A stretch of 64,000 nucleotides of DNA from Planctellipticum sp942493135 (lineage in GTDB: Bacteria; Planctomycetota; Planctomycetia; Planctomycetales; Planctomycetaceae). The first letter of the stretch is position 1. Every line of letters begins with the position of its first letter. The DNA lies in the NCBI GenBank assembly GCA_942493135.1, contig OW818684.1, positions 5,456,001 through 5,520,000 of the forward strand, written 5' to 3'. Positions 54,715 through 61,703 of this stretch are shown here, piece by piece. Under the pieces are notes generated by a model. That model made no database searches. It was not told the origin of the DNA and was given only the letters and a program-made list of their open reading frames with translations. A program made the position numbers and the translations under genes.

Positions 54715-55306
54715 GCAAAGATTCCTGGCGAAAAAGGGCCCGGCGGTCCCGCGGGCAGCGGACGGCGAGGCGCGGGGTGTCGCCATCAGGAGGATTTCAA
54801 GGGGCTGAACTCGGCGCATTGACCTGTAGCAGGTTTCCGGAAGAGCGGCAAGCGGACGCGTGCAAGGTCCGTCGTCGGTCCGACGTCAGTCTCGATCCAA
54901 GGTTCGGCATCGTCAGCGTCGACGCCTGTGTGGAAATCAGATGGCCGGAGCGCGACCTAAGCGGTGGAACTGCCGTGCGTTCATCGTTTCGGTGGAGTCC
55001 GTCGGCCGTAACGGATTTCAGACTGATGTGGAACTGACGAGGGACTGGGGCTCCAGGCGGCAGGCTTTGGCATTTGATCGGGAGATTTCGGCGGACGTCG
55101 ATGAATACTCTGCGATCCTGCATCCCAAATTGCACGCCGGCAACGGGTTGGTTACCATCGGCTCCGGTCAATTGACGCCGGCACGGCGCCGGCGACTTCA
55201 CCATGGGTTGCCCTTCGGCTCGGTTCGCAGGCAGTCGGTTCGTCCGTGGGACGGACGCTGTGCGACGAGTCCGGAGGGGCGGCAGTCTCAAGAGGATGCA
55301 CCGAAC
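54715..55306. other. 592-base divergent gap before the EEKKP-rich gene
   Basis: A small hairpin (CGCCGGC and GCCGGCG, loop ACGGC) is at 55176-55194. The frame of the next gene stays open upstream of its start, but that part is Arg-rich and leaderless, so I do not extend it. No gene is supported in this gap. Confidence 0.45.
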
Positions 55307-56575
55307 ATGCTGACGAAGCGCTGGATCTGGAGCACGCTGACAGCAGCCTCGCTGTTGGGCACGGGATCGGTCTGGGTCGGAGCCCAGGACGCTCCGAAGG
55401 CCGAAGAGAAGAAGGCCGAGGAGAAGCCGGCTGAAGAGAAGAAGGAAGAGCCCAAACCCGAAGCCAAGGCCGAAGAAAAGAAACCCGAAGAGAAGAAGCC
55501 CGAAGAGAAGAAGCCGGAGGAGAAGAAGCCGGAGGAGAAGCCGGCCGAGCCCGCCAAGCCGGAAGAGAAGAAGCCTGACGCCCCGGCCGCCGCCGCTACG
55601 GCTGGCGAGATCAAGCCCTCCGTCGAAGTGATCCACCTCGACAATCCTTCGGGCGTCGCCGTCCAGGCCAGCACCGGCCATGTCTTCATCACGTCGCACC
55701 AGGGCGTCTTCCGCTTTCCGCCGGTCAAGACCGGCCGGAAGATCTGGCTGGAAGTCGAAGGCTTCCCGACCGACATCTACGGCAAGGGGCCGATGTACAA
55801 CGTCGGGCCGCTGGGCGTCACGATGTGGGGCAACGATCGGATTATCGTCTGCGACGGCAGCCGCAAGGACGGCGAAGAGCTGGTCCGGATCTACAAGGTC
55901 GAGGACAAGGCTCCCGCCGCTCCCCGCAAGGAAGCCGACGCGGAATTCACGCTCGGCCCGATCGCGCCCGGCGACCTGAGCCCCAAGGGCGAAGGAAACT
56001 TCTATGCCGCGGCGATCTTCAACGACGCGATTTTCGTGACCAGCAATGGCGACGACACTAAGGGCTGGGTCGCCAAGTCGGCGCTGGTCGACGGCAAGCC
56101 GGGTCCGCTGACCCCGACGATCGCCACCAAGGAAGCGACGCAGGTCGACGCGCCGGAAGGGATCACCACGAAGCCGGATGGCAGCGAACTGGTCATCGGC
56201 CAGGGAGGCGAGGTCAACGTGCCCGGCGACTCCCTGCTGACCTTCTACGACAAGGAAGGCAAGCTCGTGAAGAGCTACAAGACCGGCCTGCACGACATCG
56301 TCGGTCTGGCCTACAGCCCCAGCGGCAAGCTATACGCGGTCGATTTCGCCTGGGCCGACACCACTCAAGGAGGCCTGTTCGAGATGGTGATTGAGGGCGA
56401 AGAGTGCAAGCCGAAGAAGATCCTCAGTCTGGATCGCCCGACGGCTCTCGCGTTCGACAAAGAAGGGGGTTTGTTCATCACCGTCTTCGGCACCGGCGAA
56501 AAGCAGCCGGAACCGAAGGAAGGCGAAACCCCGAAGCCGGCAGGGGCCCTGCTCCACGTCGCCCCGGGCCTGTAA
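55307..56575 (+). CDS. secreted EEKKP-repeat protein with propeller-like domain
   Basis: 422 residues from ATG 55307, with AGAGGA about 11 bases upstream. Signal peptide: TLTAASLLGTGSVWVGAQ. Residues 28-95 are a low-complexity run of Pro, Glu and Lys with about five EEKKP units, like a flexible linker. The rest is beta-rich, with propeller-like units (SGVAVQASTGHVFITSHQGV, LAYSPSGKLYAVDFAWAD and TALAFDKEGGLFITVFG). It may be an NHL-type propeller presented on a charged stalk. No family is assigned. A terminator-like hairpin is 30 bases after the stop codon. Confidence 0.75.
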   Translation: MLTKRWIWSTLTAASLLGTGSVWVGAQDAPKAEEKKAEEKPAEEKKEEPKPEAKAEEKKPEEKKPEEKKPEEKKPEEKPAEPAKPEEKKPDAPAAAATAGEIKPSVEVIHLDNPSGVAVQASTGHVFITSHQGVFRFPPVKTGRKIWLEVEGFPTDIYGKGPMYNVGPLGVTMWGNDRIIVCDGSRKDGEELVRIYKVEDKAPAAPRKEADAEFTLGPIAPGDLSPKGEGNFYAAAIFNDAIFVTSNGDDTKGWVAKSALVDGKPGPLTPTIATKEATQVDAPEGITTKPDGSELVIGQGGEVNVPGDSLLTFYDKEGKLVKSYKTGLHDIVGLAYSPSGKLYAVDFAWADTTQGGLFEMVIEGEECKPKKILSLDRPTALAFDKEGGLFITVFGTGEKQPEPKEGETPKPAGALLHVAPGL

Positions 56576-56604
56576 GCCTCGCGGAAATTCAGTGATTCGA
56601 CGAT

Positions 56605-56636
56605 AGAGCCCCGGTTCCGCAAGGAACCGGGGCTCT
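56605..56636. terminator. hairpin terminator between convergent genes
   Basis: A perfect 14-base stem (AGAGCCCCGGTTCC and GGAACCGGGGCTCT) with a GCAA loop lies between two convergent genes, 30 bases after the plus-strand stop codon and 41 bases from the minus-strand one. The tail GCTTGTTTCTGG is weakly T-rich, so it may serve both strands. Confidence 0.75.
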
Positions 56637-56676
56637 GCTTGTTTCTGGCTGTCCGCTCCCCAAGCCTTCCGCTCTA

Positions 56677-59058
56677 CTACTCGCTCTTCTTCGCCCACTT
56701 CAGATGCCGGTGCAGGAACGCAAACGTCCCCTGTCCGTTGATCGTGTGCGGGCCATTGAAGAACTCGATCTCCGTCTTGTCCGCCAGTCCCAGCTTGGCG
56801 TAATGCCGGCGGACCTTGGCGTATTCCCACGCCACCCATTCGTCCGGGGCGACGCCGTCGTCGTGACCCCGTTCGACCATGAACGGCCGGGGAGTCATCA
56901 GCGTCGACAGCTCGGCATAGTTCGCGACGTGCCCCATGTTCCACTCGAAGATCTCGTACTCGGGCGTGAAAACGTAGCTGTAGCGGTCGTGAGTCGAAGT
57001 ATTCTTCAGCACCCACTCGTCGTAGTCCGCGGAGCAGATCGAGAGGCAGTACTTCTCCAGCAGCGGCGGCACGCGGACCGCCGTCTTCCCGCCGTACGAC
57101 AGCCCGTAGAACGCGATCCGCTCCGGATCGACGTTCGGCAGCGTCGCGAGCCAGTCGAGCGTCACCTGGTGCTGCGGCAGGATGTAGCTGAACAGCGATC
57201 GCCCCAGCAGGTTGGACTTCCGCTGCAGCGTCCGGAACCGGTCGTGACCCCGATACGGATTCTGGGGGACGTAGACGATGAACCCTCGCTTCGCAAGCTC
57301 GGCGCTGAAGGCCTTGTAAGGGGGATATCCGGGCGTCTCCGGTCCGCCGATCGTGTCCATCGGCACCCCCTCTAGGCCGTGCTGACAGACGACCACCGGC
57401 CGCTTTTCGCCCGGTTTCAGATCCTTCGGCAACAGCAGAATTCCCCCGGCGATCACGTCCTCGTAGACGTCCAGCACCACCTCGTAGCCGACATACGCCG
57501 GATCGTCGAGGAGTTTTCTCGTACGCGGATTGGCCGGCAACGTCGGTTTGGGGAGCCGGCCGATCAACTCGTCCCAGACCATGGCCCGGTACTTCTTTGC
57601 GGACTCGACCCATTTCTCGACTGACGACCTGTCGGCGCCCGCCCAGACTTTGTCGCGATACCGGGCCGAGCGGGCCAGCAGATTCTGGGTGAAGTCGATC
57701 AGTTCCTGCACCTGCCGCTGTTGCCGGGCGATGGTATTCGGCATCTGATCCAGCTTCAGGCGTTCTCCCATGTCTTCGTCGTGCGCCTGCAACTCGAGTC
57801 CCGACAGAAACGCCTTGAGAGCCGCCGGGCTGCCGGCCGGTCCGCGTCCATCCGGACCGCTGACCACCAGCTTCAGCTTTTCCTCGGCCTTGAGCTTCTG
57901 AAAGACCGGTTCGGCCCGGGCGAACTCCTTCTGGACCTGCGCGGGGTCCGCTGTTTTGATCGTCCCAGGAGCCGCTCCTCCTCGACGCCCCTGCCCCACT
58001 GGCAGCGGACCATCGACTTCCGGTACGGCGCAGGCCTCGATCGTCAGCGAGCGAGGTGCGACCATTCCCGCCAGCTCGGCGTCGCCGAATTCGTTGAGCA
58101 ACCGCCATACATTCCGATCGATCGGCTCCTGCCAGACCCCTTCCCGCGGCTGAAAGTAACCGCAAACCAGCGCCGCCTGGATTCGAGGATCGAGCGCTGC
58201 GGCATGCAGCGCCAGCAACGCTCCGTCCCCCACCCCGGCGACTCCGATCGGCAGATCGATTCGCAGCTCTTCGTTGAACCGAACCAGATCGTCGACGGCC
58301 GCCAGGACCTTCTGGACTTCGTAGCCGATCACATGTCGGCCCATTTCGAACGCCGACCGATAGACCCACTCCCGATGCGTCTGATTGGTCATCGCGATTT
58401 CGGGATTGCCGGAGAAAGTGTCTTCCCGGCTGATCAGCGCCGGAACAATCACCACCAGCCCCTGATCGGCCAGCCACCGCGGCAGAATCGTCGATTCTCG
58501 CTTGTCGGGATCGGCGCCGCAGAATTCCTCGGGGGTCCAGTGCGCATCCGGCAGGCAGACGACGAGCCCGACCGGCTCGACCGCCTCAGGCCACAACATC
58601 AGCCCTTCGCCCGTTACCCCTTCCAGCACCTGCCACCGGATCGGGTGAATGGAATAGAAGGCGGCGTGGTCCCCCTCGGGAATCTGGGTCCCCGGAGCCG
58701 GCGCTCCCGACAGTCGCGTCGTGGAAAGGTCTTCAATGCCGCCCCGCGTGAGCAGCGGATCGACCGCTCCCAGAATGGTCTTCAGCCGTTCGCGGTAGGG
58801 AGTCAGACTCTTGTTGTAGGCTTCCGGGCTGCCGGTGTCGGTCTGCCACTTCGCCGCCCGGCCCTGGGCCGCCTGCTCAATGGCGCGCAGGGCGTACTTG
58901 TCGATCCCGTCGACCATCACCTCGTCCAGAGGTCGCGTCAGTTCGAGCTTCGCGGTTCCAGGAAGGGGATCGGAGAAGATCGTCGGATCCTGACCGACGG
59001 CGAATCCGGCGGGAATCAGCCAGAGCGACGCCAGGCGCCAGCAGCGAAGATCGAGCAT
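56677..59058 (-). CDS. secreted tandem alpha/beta-hydrolase (acetyl-xylan-esterase-like)
   Basis: 793 residues with a signal peptide (LASLWLIPAGFAVGQ). There are two alpha/beta-hydrolase domains. In the first (about residues 130-350), the nucleophile elbow reads GVGDG (275-279), with Asp in place of Ser, and no matching catalytic His follows, so it looks inactive. The second (about 530-793) has GLSYGG with Ser 654, an Asp in RGHDDG (733-734) and His in NGPH (771), a full triad. Its YVPQNPYRGHDRFR and RPVVVCQHGLEG blocks are like those of acetyl-xylan esterases and related large planctomycete hydrolases. It probably removes acyl groups from polysaccharides outside the cell. It is convergent with the EEKKP gene. 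Confidence 0.85.
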   Translation of the reverse strand: MLDLRCWRLASLWLIPAGFAVGQDPTIFSDPLPGTAKLELTRPLDEVMVDGIDKYALRAIEQAAQGRAAKWQTDTGSPEAYNKSLTPYRERLKTILGAVDPLLTRGGIEDLSTTRLSGAPAPGTQIPEGDHAAFYSIHPIRWQVLEGVTGEGLMLWPEAVEPVGLVVCLPDAHWTPEEFCGADPDKRESTILPRWLADQGLVVIVPALISREDTFSGNPEIAMTNQTHREWVYRSAFEMGRHVIGYEVQKVLAAVDDLVRFNEELRIDLPIGVAGVGDGALLALHAAALDPRIQAALVCGYFQPREGVWQEPIDRNVWRLLNEFGDAELAGMVAPRSLTIEACAVPEVDGPLPVGQGRRGGAAPGTIKTADPAQVQKEFARAEPVFQKLKAEEKLKLVVSGPDGRGPAGSPAALKAFLSGLELQAHDEDMGERLKLDQMPNTIARQQRQVQELIDFTQNLLARSARYRDKVWAGADRSSVEKWVESAKKYRAMVWDELIGRLPKPTLPANPRTRKLLDDPAYVGYEVVLDVYEDVIAGGILLLPKDLKPGEKRPVVVCQHGLEGVPMDTIGGPETPGYPPYKAFSAELAKRGFIVYVPQNPYRGHDRFRTLQRKSNLLGRSLFSYILPQHQVTLDWLATLPNVDPERIAFYGLSYGGKTAVRVPPLLEKYCLSICSADYDEWVLKNTSTHDRYSYVFTPEYEIFEWNMGHVANYAELSTLMTPRPFMVERGHDDGVAPDEWVAWEYAKVRRHYAKLGLADKTEIEFFNGPHTINGQGTFAFLHRHLKWAKKSE

Positions 59059-59251
59059 TGTGAGCGTCCTTCGTGAGCTTCAAAAGGGGCATGAAAATTG
59101 GCAGTCTCGCGTCAGTGTTACGGGCCAGCCGTGGCGGCACAAGGTGTGCAGACGACAGGAACCGCTTCCCGCCCTATAATCGAAGAGCCGTCCCGGCCGG
59201 TCATTCGGTCGCGGGCGGTGTCACCATCCCGGTCCCTGTCGGAACCGCGAC

Positions 59252-61660
59252 TTGAAATCGTTTCTCGAGTGGTACCTCCGCATTCCGCCTGCTGCTCCCG
59301 GTGAAGGAACGGACTGGGTCTGGCTCTGGCGTCGTCCCTGGCCGGCGAGTTGGCCCGACTGGTGGGTCGTGCTGGTCGCGGTTGCCTGTGCGGCCCTGGT
59401 GATCTGGTCTTACCGGCGCGACGCGGCCACTCTGTCCCGCGGCCGACGACTCTGCCTGACCGGACTCCGCCTGGTGGTTATCGCGTTCGCGGTTCTGCTG
59501 CTCACTGAATTGAGCGTCTCGGTTCACCGCACCGGACTCCCCGGCATCGCGCTGCTGATCGACACCTCCGCCAGCATGTCGCTGCAGGATCAGCCGGGCA
59601 CCGAAATCACTGGCGCCGTGCCGAAAGCCGGCGATCCCGCAGGACTGGTCGACGGTGCACCGCACCGGCTGAGTCGAGCGATCGACCTTTTGACTCGCGA
59701 GAACGCCGACTGGCTCCGTCGGCTGCAGGCCTCGCATCAGCTTCACGCCTGGCAGTTTTCCGAAACGGCCGTCCCGCTGCTGGGTGGCGCCACAGTCAAA
59801 CGGGAAAACGAAGCCCAGTTCCTGCAGGACCTGCAGGCGCTGCGTCCCACGGGCGACCAGACACGGCCTGCACCTGCCGTCCGCAAAGTCCTCTCCGAAT
59901 TGCGCGGCATGCCTCCCGCTGCCCTGGTCGTCCTGACCGACGGCATTTCCAGCGCCGGTGATGCCGACCGGCTGTCTCAGATTGCCGACACGGCCCGACG
60001 GAAGGGGGTGCCGCTCTATCTGATCGGCGTCGGCAGCGAAGAGCCCGTTCGCGATCTCCAGCTCTACGACACCCTCGTCGACGAAGTCGCCTTCGTCGGC
60101 GATCCGCTGCCGATCTCAGCCAAACTGAAATCGTTCGGCTTCGCCGGACGGGACCTCGAAGTCCGGCTGCGTCGGGAAGGTTCGGACGAGATTATCCAGA
60201 AGACGACTCTCCGGGCCGGCGCCGATGGTCAGCCGCTCAAACTGGAGATCAGCTACGTTCCGACGGAGGCGGGGGAAGAAGACCTGGTCCTCGAAGTTGT
60301 GCTGGCTCCCGGCGAAACCAACGATCGCAACAATGCCGAAGTCCGGCACGTCAGCGTTCGGGAAGAAAAGATCCGCGTCCTGCTCGCCGATGGTCTCCCC
60401 CGTTACGAATACCGTGCCTTGAAGCATCTGCTGGAGCGGGACAAGTCGATTCAGCTCTCCGTTGTGCTCCAGGACGCGGACCTCGAATATCCGCAGGAAG
60501 ATCGCGTGGCGCTGCCGCACCTGCCGGTTCAGAGCGAAGAGTTACTGCAATACGACGTGATCATTCTCGGCGATCTCGACCCCGGTCAGCTCAGCCCCAC
60601 GCTGCAGGAAAGTCTGCGCGATTTCGTGCGTGAGAAAGGGGGAGGGCTGATTCTGATCGCCGGCCCCCGTCACAATCCGCGGCAGTTCGGCGGCACCCCG
60701 CTGGAAAGTCTGTTTCCCTTCGATCTGGCCGACGTGTCCGCGCCGTCACCGGAACTGACTCGCAATGGCTTTCAGCCGGCTCTGACACTGGAGGGACAGC
60801 GGGGCAACAGCCTGTTCCGTTTTGCGGAGAATGAGCCGGCGAGCCTCGCCGTCTGGAACAGCCTGCCGCCGCTCTACTGGCAGATCGAAATTGCAGCGAT
60901 CAAGCCGGGCGTCACCGTCTTCGCCGAGCATCCGTTGGCCCGGAAGTCCGAGATCCATCTGCCGACCATTCTGCTGCAGCGGATTGGCGCCGGAAAAGTT
61001 CTCTTCCACGCCACCGACGAAACCTGGCGCTGGCGATTTCGCACGGGCGATCTCTACTTCGGCCGCTACTGGGTGCAGGCCATCCGCTTCCTCAGCCGGG
61101 GCCGGCTGATCGGTCGTGATCGGGCTGCCGAACTGAGCATCGACCGGCTCGTCTATCAGCAGGGCGAACCGGTGCAGCTACGGGTCCGGTTCCTCGACGA
61201 CCTGCAGGCCCCGGCCGAGGCCGACGGCGTCACGGTCCTGCTCGAACGGCAGGGAGAAGGCCAGCGTTCGGTCAAGCTGACCCGCGTTCCGCAGGCCCCG
61301 TCACTGTTTGAAGGGCAGGTCTCGCAGCTTCCCGAAGGGGCCTACCACGCCTGGGTGGCGCGGCCGTCATTTTCGGCAGCGCCGCCCGCCGCCGACTTCC
61401 GCGTCGAAGCCCCTCTGCTGGAGCTCCAGCGTCGCAGCCTCGACCGTGCCGATCTGCAGCTCGCCGCCCGGACGTCTCAGGGGCGATACTATTCGCTGGA
61501 TGAAGCCGGCCGGCTTCCGGACGATCTTCCCGTGGGGGCCGCAGTCACGCTGGCCACGCAGGATCCCATTCCGCTCTGGAATCGCCCGGAAGTTCTGCTG
61601 CTGTTTGTCGCCCTGCTGGCGGCAGAATGGCTGCTGCGCAAACGCTGGCGGCTGGTATGA
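59252..61660 (+). CDS. membrane-anchored VWA-domain protein (BatA-like)
   Basis: 802 residues from a TTG start at 59252 (no ATG is nearby upstream; only a weak GGAA precedes). Two membrane helices are near the start (about 38-52 and 71-89), then a VWA domain with the MIDAS motif DTSAS (104-108), a second metal-binding Thr/Asp stretch in LVVLTDGISS, and a middle region with glutamine-amidotransferase-like fold features (YDVIILGDLDPGQL and GGGLILIAGPRHN). A C-terminal helix ends WLLRKRW. This layout is common in planctomycetes next to MoxR/BatA operons. It is followed after 43 bases by the DUF4175-like gene on the same strand. Confidence 0.85.
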   Translation: MKSFLEWYLRIPPAAPGEGTDWVWLWRRPWPASWPDWWVVLVAVACAALVIWSYRRDAATLSRGRRLCLTGLRLVVIAFAVLLLTELSVSVHRTGLPGIALLIDTSASMSLQDQPGTEITGAVPKAGDPAGLVDGAPHRLSRAIDLLTRENADWLRRLQASHQLHAWQFSETAVPLLGGATVKRENEAQFLQDLQALRPTGDQTRPAPAVRKVLSELRGMPPAALVVLTDGISSAGDADRLSQIADTARRKGVPLYLIGVGSEEPVRDLQLYDTLVDEVAFVGDPLPISAKLKSFGFAGRDLEVRLRREGSDEIIQKTTLRAGADGQPLKLEISYVPTEAGEEDLVLEVVLAPGETNDRNNAEVRHVSVREEKIRVLLADGLPRYEYRALKHLLERDKSIQLSVVLQDADLEYPQEDRVALPHLPVQSEELLQYDVIILGDLDPGQLSPTLQESLRDFVREKGGGLILIAGPRHNPRQFGGTPLESLFPFDLADVSAPSPELTRNGFQPALTLEGQRGNSLFRFAENEPASLAVWNSLPPLYWQIEIAAIKPGVTVFAEHPLARKSEIHLPTILLQRIGAGKVLFHATDETWRWRFRTGDLYFGRYWVQAIRFLSRGRLIGRDRAAELSIDRLVYQQGEPVQLRVRFLDDLQAPAEADGVTVLLERQGEGQRSVKLTRVPQAPSLFEGQVSQLPEGAYHAWVARPSFSAAPPAADFRVEAPLLELQRRSLDRADLQLAARTSQGRYYSLDEAGRLPDDLPVGAAVTLATQDPIPLWNRPEVLLLFVALLAAEWLLRKRWRLV

Positions 61661-61703
61661 TGTGTCAGGTCCTCCGACAGAGTCTTGAACGCCGGTCCGT
61701 TCC

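Noticed and set aside
54860..55306. N-terminal extension of the EEKKP protein
   Set aside because: The open frame continues upstream, but it lacks a ribosome-binding site and would hide a clear signal peptide.
56330..58477. 715-codon minus-strand frame
   Set aside because: It overlaps the tandem hydrolase in another frame and reads as Gly/Arg/Ala repeats without a fold.
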